Positions 49,877-63,796 of a stretch of 64,000 nucleotides of DNA are shown here, piece by piece; the first letter of the stretch is position 1; each line of letters starts with the position of its first letter. The position numbers and the translations under genes were made by a program. Under the pieces are notes generated by a model that was not told the origin of the DNA, searched no databases, and saw only the letters and a program-made list of their open reading frames with translations. Origin of the DNA: Balaenoptera acutorostrata (taxonomy: Eukaryota; Chordata; Mammalia; Artiodactyla; Balaenopteridae); NCBI RefSeq assembly GCF_949987535.1, contig NW_026645859.1:1-64000 (forward strand). The letters run 5' to 3'.

Positions 49877-52800
49877 GTGTCTAAACTCTTCACCATGGCT
49901 GGACCCCCAAATAATATTCCTTTACGTGCTAAGGGGTATCTACAGAGTGGGATAGGTTTAATAACTACCCTAACCCTAACGCGTACCCTAACCCTAAACC
50001 CTACCCTAACCCTAACGCATACCCCAATCCTAACCCGTACCCTAAACCGAGCCCTAACCCTAACACTAGCGCTAACCCTAACCCTAACCCATAGCCTACG
50101 CCCTATCCGAACCCCTCCCCGAACCCGTACCCTATGCCGTACCCTAACCCTCACCCTAACCCTAACCCTAACCCTAAGCTACCCTTGACTGCTTCTGCCT
50201 CCAATAGATTTCCTAAGCACTAGTGTTTTAAGGAACAGGTTAAAGAGAGAATCATATTGTGATTTCTTGATAATGGGTGTGTTCCTTATCTTCTCCTCGC
50301 GTCTAAACTCTTCTCCATGGCTGGACCCCTAAATAATATTCCTTTACGTGCTAAGGGGTATCTAGAGAGTGGGATAGGATTAATAACTACCCTCACCCTA
50401 ACGCGTACCCTAACCCTAACCCCTACCCTAACCCTAACGCGTACCCTAATCCTAACCCGTACTCTAAACCGAGCCCTAACCCTAACACTAGCCCTAACCC
50501 TAACCCTAACCCATACCATACGCCCTACCCGAACCCCTCCCCGAACCCGTACCCTAAGCCGTACCCTAACCCTCACCCTAACCCTAACCCTAACCCTAAG
50601 CTACCCTTGACTGCTTCTGCCTCCAATAGATTTCCTAAGCACTAGTGTTTTAAGGAACAGGTTAAAAAGAGAATCCTAATGTGATTTCTTGATAATGGGT
50701 GTGTTCCTTATCTTCTCCTCGTGTCTAAACTCTTCTCCATGGCTGGACCCCCAAATAATATTCCTTTACGTGCTAAGGGGTATCTAGAGAGTTGGATAAG
50801 TTTAATAACTAACCTCACCCTATCGCGTAACTTAACCCTAACCCCTACCCTAACACTAACGCGTACCCTAATCCTAAGCCGTACCCTAAACCGAGCCCTA
50901 ACCCTAACACTAACCCTAACCCTAACCCTAACCCATACCCTACGCCCTACCCTAACCCCTCCCCGAACCCGTACCCTAAGCCATACCCTAACCCTCACCC
51001 TAACCCTAATCCTAACCCTAAGCTACCCTTGACTGCTTCTGCCTCCAATAGATTTCCTAAGCACTAGTGTTTTAAGGAACAGGTTAAAAAGAGAATCCTA
51101 ATGTGATTTCGTGATAATGGGTGTGTTCCTTATCTTCTCCTAGTGTCTAAACTCTTCTCCATGGCTGGACCCTCAATAATATTCCTGTACGTGCTAAGGG
51201 GTATCTAGAAAGTGGGATAGGTTTAATAACTACCCTCACCCTAACGCGTACCCTAACCCTAACCCCTACCCTAACCCTAACGCGTACCCTAATCCTAACC
51301 CGTACCCTAAACCGAGCCCTAACCCTAACACTAGCCCTAACCCTAAACCTAACCCATACCCTACGCCCTACCCGAACCCCTCCCCGAACCCGTACCCTAA
51401 GCCGTACCCTAACCCTCACCCTAACCCTAACCCTAACCCTAAGCTACCCTTGACTGCTTCTGCCTCAAATAGATTTCCTAAGCACTAGTGTTTTAAGGAA
51501 CAGTTTAAAAACAGAATCATATTGTGATTTCTTGATAATGGGTGTGTTCCTTATCTTCTCCTAGTGTCTAAACTCTTCTCCATGGCTGGACCCCCAAATA
51601 ATATTCCTTTACGTGCTAAGGGGTATCTAGAGAGTGGGATAGGTTTAATAACTACCCTCACGCTAAAGCGTACCCTAACCCTAACCACTACCCTAACATT
51701 AACGCGTACCCTAATCCTAACCCGTACCCTAAACCGAGCCCTAACCCTAACACTAACCCTAACCCTAACCCTAACCCATACCCTACGCCCTACCCGAACC
51801 CCTCCCCGAACCCGTAACCTAAGCCGTACCCTAACCCTCACCCTAACCCTAAACCTAACCCTAAGCTACCCTTGACTGCTTCTGCCTCCAATAGATTTCC
51901 TAAGCACTAGTGTTTTAAGGAACAGGTTAAAAAGAGAATCCTAATGTGATTTCTTGATAATGGGTGTGTTCCTTATCTTCTCCTCGTGTCTAAACTCTTC
52001 TCCATGGCTGGACCCCTAAATAATATTCGTTTACGTGCTAAGGGATATCTAGAGAGTGGGATAGGTTTAATAACTACCCTCACCCTAACGCGTACCCTAA
52101 CCCTAACCCCTACCCTAACCCTAACGCGTACCCTAATCCTAACCCGTACCCTAAACCGAGGCCTAACCCTAACACTAGCCCTAACCCTAACCCTAACCCA
52201 TACCATACGCCCTACCCGAACCCCTACCTGAACCCGTACCCTAAGCCGTACCCTAACCCTCACCCTAACCCTAACACTAACCCTAAGCTACCCTTGACTG
52301 CTTCTGCCTCCAATAGATTTCCTAAGCACTAGTGTTTTAAGGAACAGGTTAAAAAGAGAATCCTAATGTGATTTCGTGATAATGGGTGTGTTCCTTATCT
52401 TCTCCTCGTGTCTAAACTCTTCTCCATGGCTGGACCCCCAAATAATATTCCTTTACGTGCTAAGGGGTATCTAGAGAGTGGGATAAGTTTAATAACTAAC
52501 CTCACCCTATCGCGTACCCTAACCCTAACCCCTACCCTAACACTAACACGTACCCTAATCCTAACCCGTACCCTAAACCGAGCCCTAACCCTAACACTAA
52601 CCCTAACCCTAACCCTAACCCATACCCTACGCCCTACCCTAACCCCTCCCCGAACCCGTACCCTAAGCCATACCCTAACCCTCACCCTAACCCTAACCCT
52701 AACCCTAAGCTACCCTTGACTGCTTCTGCCTCCAATAGATTTCCTAAGCACTAGTGTTTTAAGGAACAGGTTAAAAAGAGAATCCTAATGTGATTTCGTG

Positions 52801-55800
52801 ATAATGGGTGTGTTCCTTATCTTCTCCTAGTGTCTAAACTCTTCTCCATGGCTGGACCCCCAATAATATTCCTGTACGTGCTAAGGGGTATCTAGAGAGT
52901 GGGATAGGTTTAATAACTACCCTCACCCTAACGCGTACCCTAACCCTAACCCCTACCCTAACCCTAACGCGTACCCTAATCCTAACCCGTACCCTAAACC
53001 GAGCCCTAACCCTAACACTAGCCCTAACCCTAACCCTAACCCATACCCTACGCCCTACCCGAACCCCTCCCCGAACCCGTACCCTAAGCCGTACCCTAAC
53101 CCTCACCCTAACCCTAACCCTAACCCTAAGCTACCCTTGACTGCTTCTGCCTCAAATAGATTTCCTAAGCACTAGTGTTTTAAGGAACAGTTTAAAAAGA
53201 GAATCATATTGTGATTTCTTGATAATGGGTGTGTTCCTTATCTTCTCCTAGTGTCTAAACTCTTCTCCATGGCTGGACCCCCAAATAATATTCCTTTACG
53301 TGCTAAGGGGTATCTAGAGAGTGGGATAGGTTTAATAACTACCCTCACGCTAAAGCGTACCCTAACCCTAACCACTACCCTAACACTAACGCGTACCCTA
53401 ATCCTAACCCGTACCCTAAACCGAGACCTAACCCTAACACTAACCCTAACCCTAACCCTAACCCATACCCTACGCCCTACCCGAATCCCTCCCCGAACCC
53501 GTACCCTAAGCCGTACCCTAACCCTCACCCTAACCCTAACCCTACCCCTAAGCTACCCTTGACTGCTTCTGCCTCCAATAGATTTCCTAAGCACTAGTGT
53601 TTTAAGGAACAGGTTAAAAAGAGAATCCTAATGTGACTTCTTGATAATGGGTGTGTTCTTTATCTTCTCTTCGTGTCTAAACTCTTCTCCATGGCTGGAC
53701 CCCCAAATAATATTCCTTTACGTGCTAAGGGGTATCTAGAGAGTGTGATAGGTTTAAAAACTACCCCCACCCTAACGCGTACCCTAACCCTAACCCCTAC
53801 CCTAACCCTAACGCGTACCCTAATCCTTACCCGTACCCTAAACCGAGCCCTAACACTAACACTAGCCGTAACCCTAAACCTAACCCATACCCTACGCCCT
53901 ACCCGAACCCCTCCCCGAACCCGTACCCTAAGCCGTACCCTAACCCTCACCCTAACCCTAACCCTAACCCTAAGCTACCCTTGACTGCTTCTGCCTCCAA
54001 TAGATTTCCTAAGCACTAGTGTTTTAAGGAACAGGTTAAAAAGAGAATCCTAATGTGATTTCTTGATAATGGGTGTGTTCCTTATCTTCTCCTCGTTTCT
54101 AAACTCTTCTCCATGGCTGGACCCCCAAATAATATTCCTTTACGTGCTAAGGGGTATCTAGAGAGTGGGATAAGTTTAATAACTAACCTCACCCTATCGC
54201 GTACCCTAACCCTAACCCCTACCCTAACACTAACGCGTACCCTAATCCTAACCCGTACCCTAAACCGAGCCCTAACCCTAACACTAACCCTAACCCTGAC
54301 CCTAACCCATACCCTACGCCCTACCCGACTCCCTCCCCGAACCCGTACCCTAAGCCATACCCTAACCCTCACCCTAACCCTAACCCTAACCCTAAGCTAC
54401 CCTTGACTGCTTCTGCCTCCAATAGATTTCCTAAGCACTAGTGTTTTAAGGAACAGGTTAAAAAGAGAATCCTAATGTGACTTCTTGATAATGGGTTTGT
54501 TCTTTATCTTCTCTTCGTGTCTAAACTCTTCTCCATGGCTGGACCCCCAAATAATATTCCTTTACGTGCTAAGGGGTATCTAGAGAGTGTGATAGGTTTA
54601 ATAACTACCCCCACCCTAACGCGTACCCTAACCCTAACCCCTACCCTAACCCTAACACGTACCCTAATCCGTACCCGTACCCTAAACCGAGTCCTAACCC
54701 TAACACTAGCCCTAACCCTAAACCTAACCCATACCCTACGCCCTACCCGAAACCCTCCCCGAACCCGTACCCTAAGCCGTACCCTAACCCTCACCCTAAC
54801 CCTAACCCTAACCCTAAGCTACCCTTGACTGCTTCTGCCTCCAATAGATTTCCTAAGCACTAGTGTTTTAAGGAACAGGTTAAAAAGAGAAACCTAATGT
54901 GATTTCTTGATAATGGGTGTGTTCCTTATCTTCTCCTCGTGTCTAAACTCTTCTCCATGGCTGGACCCCCAAATAATATTACTTTACGTGCTAAGGGGTA
55001 TCTAGAGAGTGGGATAGGTTTAATAACTACCCTCACCCTAACGCGTACCCTAACCGTAACCCCTACCCTAACCCTAACGCGTACCCTAATCCTAACCCGT
55101 ACCCTAAACCGAGCCCTAACCCTAACACTAACCCTAACCCTAACCCTAACCCATACCCTACGCCCTACCCGAACCCCTCCCCGAACCCGTACCCTAAGCC
55201 GTACCCTAACCCTCACCCTAACCCTAACCCTAACCCTAAGCTACCCTTGACTGCTTCTGCCTCAAATAGATTTCCTAAGCACTAGTGTTTTAAGGAACAG
55301 TTTAAAAAGAGAATCATATTGTGATTTCTTGATAATGGGTGTGTTCCTTATCTTCTCCTAGTGTCTAAACTCTTCTCCATGGCTGGACCCCCAAATAATA
55401 TTCCTTTACGTGCTAAGGGGTATCTAGAGAGTGGGATAGGTTTAATAACTACCCTCACGCTAAAGCGTACCCTAACCCTAACCACTACCCTAACACTAAG
55501 GCGTACCCTAATCCTAACCCGTACCCTAAACCGAGCCCTAACCCTAACACTAACCCTAACCCTAACCCTAACCCATACCCTACGCCCTACCCGAATCCCT
55601 CCCCGAACCCGTACCCTAAGCCATACCCTAACCCTCACCCTAACCCTAACCCTAACCCTAAGCTACCCTTGACTGCTTCTGCCTCCAATAGATTTCCTAA
55701 GCACTAGTGTTTTAAGGAACAGGTTAAAAAGAGAATCCTAAAGTAACTTCTTGATAATGGGTGTGTTCTTTATCTTCTCTTCGTGTCTAAACTCTTCTCC

Positions 55801-56626
55801 ATGGCTGGACCCCCAAATAATATTCCTTTACGTGCTAAGGGGTATATAGAGAGTGTGATAGGTTTAATAACTACCCCCACCCTAACGCGTACCCTAACCC
55901 TAACCCCTACCCTAACCCTAACGCGTACCCTAATCCGTACCCGTAACCTAAACCGAGTCCTAACCCTAACACTAGCCCTAACCCTAAACCTAACCCATAC
56001 CCTACGCCCTACCCGAAACCCTCCCCGAACCCGTACCCTAAGCCGTACTCTAACCCTCACCCTAACCCTAACCCTAACCCTAAGCTACCCTTGACTGCTT
56101 CTGCCTCCAATAGATTTCCTAAGCACTAGTGTTTTAAGGAACAGGTTAAAAAGAGAATCCTAATGTGATTTCTTGATAATGGGTGTGTTCCTTATCTTCT
56201 CCTCGTGTCTAAACTCTTCTCCATGGCTGGACCCCCAAATAATATTACTTTACGTGCTAAGGGGTATCTAGAGAGTGGGATAGGTTTAATAACTACCCTC
56301 ACCCTAACACGTACCCTAACCGTAACCCCTACCCTAACCCTAACGCGTACCCTAATCCTAACCCGTACCCTAAACCGAGCCCTAACCCTAACACTAACCC
56401 TAACCCTAACCCTAACCCATACCCTACGCCCTACCCGAACCCCTCCCCGAACCCGTACCCTAAGCCATACCCTAACCCTCACCCTAACCCTAACCCTAAC
56501 CCTAAGCTACCCTTGACTGCTTCTGCCTCCAATAGATTTCCTAAGCACTAGTGTTTTAAGGAACAGTTTAAAAAGAGAATCATATTGTGATTTCTTGATA
56601 ATGGGTGTGTTCCTTATCTTCTCCTA
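49877..56626 (+). repeat. 16-monomer higher-order repeat, copy 2 (6750 bp)
   Basis: Repeats 43128-49876. Private differences include ATACCCCAATCC in the T unit (about 50020), TATTCGTTTACG near 52025, GGTTTAAAAACTACC near 53752 and TATATAGAGAG near 55845. The S unit at 50721 differs over part of its block in a way that suggests gene conversion. Confidence 0.87.
50721..51142 (+). repeat. S monomer with a probable conversion patch
   Basis: Its first part carries AGAGTTGGATAAG, GCGTAACTTAACC and TCCTAAGCCGTACC, exactly as the counterpart at 43972. Its later block reads CCCTAACCCCTCCCCGAACC, as in the S units at 45658 and 52408. The 43972 unit reads CCCGATCCCCTCCCCGATCC there. The switch lies between about 50882 and 50950. 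Confidence 0.72.
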
Positions 56627-58314
56627 GTGTCTAAACTCTTCTCCATGGCTGGACCCCCAAATAATATTCCTTTACGTGCTAAGGGGTATCTAGAGAGTGG
56701 GATAGGTTTAATAACTACCCTCACGCTAAAGCGTACCCTAACCCTAACCACTACCCTAACACTAACGTGTACCCTAATCCTAACCCGTACACTAAACCGA
56801 GCCCTAACCCTAACACTAACCCTAACCCTAACCCTAACCCATACCCTACGCCCTACACGAACCCCTCCCCGAACCCGTACCCTAAGCCGTACCCTAACCC
56901 TCACCCTAACCCTAACCCTAACCCTAAGCTACCCTTGACTTCTTCTGCCTCCAATAGATTTCCTAAGCACTAGTGTTTTAAGGAACAGGTTAAAAAGAGA
57001 ATCCTAATGTGATTTCTTGATAATGGGTGTGTTCCTTATCTTCTCCTCGTGTCTAAACTCTTCACCATGCCTGGACCCCCAAATAATATTCCTTTATGTG
57101 CTAAGGGGTATCTACAGAGTGGGATAGGTTTAATAACTACCCTAACCCTAACGCGTACCCTATCCCTAAACCCTACCCTAACCCTAACGCATACCCTAAT
57201 CCTAACCCGTACCGTAAACCGAGCCCTAACCCTAACACTAGCGCTAACCCTAACCCTAACCCATAGCCTACGCCCTATCCGAACCCCTCCCCGAACCCGT
57301 ACCCTGTGCCGTACCCTAACCCTCACCCTAAGCCTAACCCTAACCCTAAGCTACCCTTGACTGCTTCTGCCTCCAATAGATTTCCTAAGCACTAGTGTTT
57401 TAAGGAACAGTTTAAAAAGAGAATCATATTGTGATTTCTTGATAATGGGTGTGTTCCTTATCTTCTCCTCGTGTCTAAACTCTTCTCCATGGCTGGACCC
57501 CTAAATAATATTCCTTTACGTGCTAAGGGGTATCTAGAGAGTGGGATAGGTTTAATAACTAACCTCACCCTAACGTGTACCCTAACCCTAACCCCTACCC
57601 TAACCCTAACGCGTACCCTAATCCTAACCCGTACCCTAAACCGAGCCCTAACCCTAACACTAGCCCTAACCCTAACCCTAACCCATACCATACGCCCTAC
57701 CCGAACCCCTCCCCGAACCCGTACCCTAAGCCGTACCCTAACCCTCACCCTAACCCTAAACCTAACCCTAAGCTACCCTTGACTGCTTCTGCCTCCAATA
57801 GATTTCCTAAGCACTAGTGTTTTAAGGAACAGGTTAAAAAGAGAATCCTAATGTGATTTCTTGATAATGGGTGTGTTCCTTATCTTCTCCTCGTGTCTAA
57901 ACTCTTCTCCATGGCTGGACCCCCAAATAATATTCCTTTACGTGCTAAGGGGTATCTAGAGAGTGGGATAAGTTTAATAACTAACCTCACCCTATCGCGT
58001 ACCCTAACCCTAACCCCTACCCTAACACTAACGCGTACCTTAATCCTAACCCGTACCCTAAACCGAGCCCTAACCCTAACACTAACCCTAACCCTAACCC
58101 TAACCCATACCCTACGCCCTACCCGAACCCCTCCCCGAACCCGTACCCTAAGCCATACCCTAACCCTCACCCTAACCCTAACCCTAACCCTAAGCTACCC
58201 TTGACTGCTTCTGCCTCCAATAGATTTCCTAAGCACTAGTGTTTTAAGGAACAGGTTAAAAAGAGAATCCTAATGTGATTTCGTGATAATGGGTGTGTTC
58301 CTTATCTTCTCCTA
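56627..58314 (+). repeat. Monomers K, T, R, S to the right of the 16-monomer repeat
   Basis: The K unit has ACGTGTACC, GTACACTAAACC and CTACACGAACC. The T unit reads CCATGCCTGG and TTTATGTGC, changes not shared with other T units except the CATGCCTGG also seen at 61688. The R unit has ACGTGTACC. These four are more diverged than units inside the recent duplications. Confidence 0.8.
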
Positions 58315-59579
58315 GTGTCTAAACTCTTCTCCATGGATGGACCCCCAATAATATTCCTGTACGTGCTAAGGGGTATCTAGAGAGTGGGATAGGTTTAATA
58401 ACTACCCTCACCCTAACGCGTACACTAACCCTAACCCCTACCCTAACCCTAACGCGTACCCTAATCCTAACCCGTACCCTAAACCGAACCCTAACCCTAA
58501 CACTAACCCTAACCCTAACCCTAAACCATACCCTACGCCCTACCCGAACCCCTCCCCGAACCCGTACCCTAAGCCGTACCCTAACCCTCACCCTAACCCT
58601 AACCCTAACCCTAAGCTACCCTTGACTGCTTCTGCCTCAAATAGATTTCCTAAGCACTAGTGTTTTAAGGAACAGTTTAAAAAGAGAATCATATTGTGAT
58701 TTCTTGATAATGGGTGTGTTCCTTATCTTCTCCTAGTGTCTAAACTCTTCTCCATGGCTGGACCCCCAAATAATATTCCTTTACGTGCTAAGGGGTATCT
58801 AGAGAGTGGGATAGGTTTAATAACTACCCTCACGCTAAAGCGTACCCTAACCCTAACCACTACCCTAACACTAACGCGTACCCTAATCCTAACCCGTACC
58901 CTAAACCGAGCCCTAACCCTAACACTAACCCTAACCCTAACCCTAACCCATACCCTACGCCCTACCCGAATCCCTCCCCGAACCCGTACCCTAAGCCGTA
59001 CCCTAACCCTCACCCTAACCCTAACCCTAACCCTAAGCTACCCTTGACTGCTTCTGCCTCCAATAGATTTCCTAAGCACTAGTGTTTTAAGGAACAGGTT
59101 AAAAAGAGAATCCTAATGTGATTTCTTGATAATGGGTGTGTTCCTTATCTTCTCCTCGTGTCTAAACTCTTCTCCATGGCTGGACCCCCAAATAATATTC
59201 CTTTACGTGCTAAGGGGTACCTAGAGAGTGGGATAGGTTTAATATCTACCCTCACCATAACGCGTACCCTAAACCTAACCCCTACCCTAACCCTAACGCG
59301 TACCCTAATCCTAACCCGTACCCTAAACCGAGCCCTAACCCTAACACTAACCCTAACCCTAACCCTAACCCATACCCTACGCCCTACCCGAACCCCTCCC
59401 CGAACCCGAACCCTAAGCCATACCCTAACCCTCACCCTAACCCTAACCCTAACCCTAAGCTACCCTTGACTGCTTCTGCCTCCAATAGATTTCCTAAGCA
59501 CTAGTGTTTTAAGGAACAGGTTAAAAAGAGAATCCTAATGTGATTTCGTGATAATGGGTGTGTTCCTTATCTTCTCCTA
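58315..59579 (+). repeat. D-K-M trimer (1265 bp)
   Basis: Its D unit has private CGTACACTAACC and CCGAACCCTAACC. The K and M' units are ordinary. Confidence 0.8.
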
Positions 59580-60844
59580 GTGTCTAAACTCTTCTCCATG
59601 GCTGGACCCCCAATAATATTCCTGTACGTGCTAAGGGGTATCTAGAGAGTGGGATAGGTTTAATAACTACCCTCACCCTAACGCGTACCCTAACCCTAAC
59701 CCCTACCCTAACCCTAACGCGTACCCTAATCCTAACCCGTACCCTAAACCGAGCCCTAACCCGAACACTAGCCCTAACCCTAAACCTAACCCATACCCTA
59801 CGCCCTACCCGAACCCCTCCCCGAACCCGTACCCTAAGCCGTACCCTAACCCTCACCCTAACCCTAACCCTAACCCTAAGCTACCCTTGACTGCTTCTGC
59901 CTCAAATAGATTTCCTAAGCACTAGTGTTTTAAGGAACAGTTTAAAAAGAGAATCATATTGTGATTTCTTGATAATGGGTGTGTTCCTTATCTTCTCCTA
60001 GTGTCTAAACTCTTCTCCATGGCTGGACCCCCAAATAATATTCCTTTACGTGCTAAGGGGTATCTAGAGAGTGGGATAGGTTTAATAACTACCCTCACGC
60101 TAAAGCGTACCCTAACCCTAACCACTACCCTAACACTAACGCGTACCCTAATCCTAACCCGTACCCTAAACCGAGCCCTAACCCTAACACTAACCCTAAC
60201 CCTAACCCTAACCCATACCCTACGCCCTACCCGAATCCCTCCCCGAACCCGTACCCTAAGCCGTACCCTAACCCTCACCCTAACCCTAACCCTAACCCTA
60301 AGCTACCCTTGACTGCTTCTGCCTCCAATAGATTTCCTAAGCACTAGTGTTTTAAGGAACAGGTTAAAAAGAGAATCCTAATGTGATTTCTTGATAATGG
60401 GTGTGTTCCTTATCTTCTCCTCGTGTCTAAACTCTTCTCCATGGCTGGACCCCCAAATAATATTCCTTTACGTGCTAAGGGGTACCTAGAGAGTGGGATA
60501 GGTTTAATATCTACCCTCACCATAACGCGTACCCTAAACCTAACCCCTACCCTAAGCCTAACGCGTACCCTAATCCTAACCCGTACCCTAAACCGAGCCC
60601 TAACCCTAACACTAACCCTAACCCTAACCCTAACCCATACCCTACGCCCTACCCGAATCCCTCCCCGAACCCGTAACCTAAGCCGTACCCTAACCCTCAC
60701 CCTAACCCTAACCCTAACCCTAAGCTACCCTTGACTGCTTCTGCCTCCAATAGATTTCCTAAGCACTAGTGTTTTAAGGAACAGGTTAAAAAGAGAATCC
60801 TAATGTGATTTCTTGATAATGGGTGTGTTCCTTATCTTCTCCTC
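59580..60844 (+). repeat. D-K-M trimer (1265 bp)
   Basis: Its M' unit (60423) has CCCTAAGCCTAACG and CCCGTAACCTAAG and ends in part like a K unit (CCCGAATCCC). It may be a mosaic. Confidence 0.78.
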
Positions 60845-62109
60845 GTGTCTAAACTCTTCTCCATGGCTGGACCCCCAAATAATATTCCTTTACGTGCTAA
60901 GGGGTATCTAGAGAGTGGGATAGGTTTAATAACTACCCTCACCCTAACGCGTACCCTAACCCTAACCACTACCCTAACCCTAACGCGTACCCTAATCCTA
61001 ACCCGTACCCTAAACCGAGCCCTAACCCTAACACTAACCCTAACCCTAACCCTAACCCATACCCTACGCCCTACCCGAACCCCTCCCCGAACCCGAACCC
61101 TAAGCCATACCCTAACCCTCACCCTAACCCTAACCCTAACCCTAAGCTACCCTTGACTGCTTCTGCCTCCAATAGATTTCCTAAGCACTAGTGTTTTAAG
61201 GAACAGGTTAAAAAGAGAATCCTAATGTGATTTCGTGATAATGGGTGTGTTCCTTATCTTCTCCTAGTGTCTAAACTCTTCTCCATGGCTGGACCCCCAA
61301 TAATATTCCTGTACGTGCTAAGGGGTATCTAGAGAGTGGGATAGGTTTAATAACTACCCTCACCCTAACGCGTACCCTAACCCTAACCCCTACCCTAACC
61401 CTAACGCATACCCTAATCCTAACCCGTACCCTAAACCGAGCCCTAACCCGAACACTAGCCCTAACCCTAAACCTAACCCATACCCTACGCCCTACCCGAA
61501 TCCCTCCCCGAACCCGTACCCTAAGCCGTACCCTAACCCTCACCCTAACCCTAACCCTAACCCTAAGCTACCCTTGACTGCTTCTGCCTCCAATAGATTT
61601 CCTAAGCACTAGTGTTTTAAGGAACAGGTTAAAAAGAGAATCCTAATGTGATTTCTTGATAATGGGTGTGTTCCTTATCTTCTCCTCGTGTCTAAACTCT
61701 TCTCCATGCCTGGACCCCCAAATAATATTCCTTTACGTGCTAAGGGGTACCTAGAGAGTGGGATAGGTTTAATATCTACCCTCACCATAACGCGTACCCT
61801 AAACCTAACCCCTACCCTAACCCTAACGTGTACCCTAATCCTAACCCGTACCCTAAACCGAGCCCTAACCCTAACACTAACCCTAACCCTAACCCTAACC
61901 CATACCCTACGCCCTACCCGAACCCCTCCCCGAACCCGTACCCTAAGCCATACCCTAACCCTCACCCTAACCCTAACCCTAACCCTAAGCTACCCTTGAC
62001 TGCTTCTGCCTCCAATAGATTTCCTAAGCACTAGTGTTTTAAGGAACAGGTTAAAAAGAGAATCCTAATGTGATTTCGTGATAATGGGTGTGTTCCTTAT
62101 CTTCTCCTA
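60845..62109 (+). repeat. Three monomers interrupting the trimer order
   Basis: The units are 60845 (unassigned, with CCACTACCC), 61267 (D, with ACGCATACC) and 61688 (M', with CCATGCCTGG and ACGTGTACC). This is the one clear case of a D unit followed directly by M' with no K between. Confidence 0.78.
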
Positions 62110-63374
62110 GTGTCTAAACTCTTCTCCATGGATGGACCCCCAATAATATTCCTGTACGTGCTAAGGGGTATCTAGAGAGTGGGATAGGTTTAATAACTAC
62201 CCTCACCCTAACGCGTACCCTAACCCTAACACCTACCCTAACCCTAACGCGTACCCTAATCCTAACCCGTACCCTAAACCGAGCCCTAACCCGAACACTA
62301 GCCCTAACCCTAAACCTAACCCATACCCTACGCCCTACCCGAACCCCTCCCCGAACCCGTACCCTAAGCCGTACCCTAACCCTCACCCTAACCCTAACCC
62401 TAACCCTAAGCTACCCTTGACTGCTTCTGCCTCAAATAGATTTCCTAAGCACTAGTGTTTTAAGGAACAGTTTAAAAAGAGAATCATATTGTGATTTCTT
62501 GATAATGGGTGTGTTCCTTATCTTCTCCTAGTGTCTAAACTCTTCTCCATGGCTGGACCCCCAAATAATATTCCTTTACGTGCTAAGGGGTATCTAGAGA
62601 GTGGGATAGGTTTAATAACTACCCTCACGCTAAAGCGTACCCTAACCCTAACCACTACCCTAACACTAACGCGTACCCTAATCCTAACCCGTACCCTAAA
62701 CCGAGCCCTAACCCTAACACTAACCCTAACCCTAACCCTAACCCATACCCTACGCCCTACCCGAATCCCTCCCCGAACCCGTACCCTAAGCCGTACCCTA
62801 ACCCTCACCCTAACCCTAACCCTAACCCTAAGCTACCCTTGACTGCTTCTGCCTCCAATAGATTTCCTAAGCACTAGTGTTTTAAGGAACAGGTTAAAAA
62901 GAGAATCCTAATGTGATTTCTTGATAATGGGTGTGTTCCTTATCTTCTCCTCGTGTCTAAACTCTTCTCCATGGCTGGACCCCCAAATAATATTCCTTTA
63001 CGTGCTAAGGGGTACCTAGAGAGTGGGATAGGTTTAATATCTACCCTCACCATAACGCGTACCCTAAACCTAACCCCTACCCTAACCCTAACGCGTACCC
63101 TAATCCTAACCCGTACCCTAAACCGAGCCCTAACCCTAACACTAACCCTAACCCTAACCCTAACCCATACCCTACGCCCTACCCGAACCCCTCCCCGAAC
63201 CCGTACCCTAAGCCGTACCCTAACCCTCACCCTAACCCTAACCCTAACCCTAAGCTACCCTTGACTGCTTCTGCCTCAAATAGATTTCCTAAGCACTAGT
63301 GTTTTAAGGAACAGTTTAAAAAGAGAATCATATTGTGATTTCTTGATAATGGGTGTGTTCCTTATCTTCTCCTA
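62110..63374 (+). repeat. D-K-M trimer (1265 bp)
   Basis: The D unit reads CCATGGATGG and a private CCTAACACCTACC. It is followed by a K unit (63375) with a private CCTAACCTTCACCC near 63641. Confidence 0.8.
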
Positions 63375-63796
63375 GTGTCTAAACTCTTCTCCATGGCTGG
63401 ACCCCCAAATAATATTCCTTTACGTGCTAAGGGGTATCTAGAGAGTGGGATAGGTTTAATAACTACCCTCACGCTAAAGCGTACCCTAACCCTAACCACT
63501 ACCCTAACACTAACGCGTACCCTAATCCTAACCCGTACCCTAAACCGAGCCCTAACCCTAACACTAACCCTAACCCTAAACCTAACCCATACCCTACGCC
63601 CTACCCGAATCCCTCCCCGAACCCGTACCCTAAGCCGTACCCTAACCTTCACCCTAACCCTAACCCTAACCCTAAGCTACCCTTGACTGCTTCTGCCTCC
63701 AATAGATTTCCTAAGCACTAGTGTTTTAAGGAACAGGTTAAAAAGAGAATCCTAATGTGATTTCTTGATAATGGGTGTGTTCCTTATCTTCTCCTC

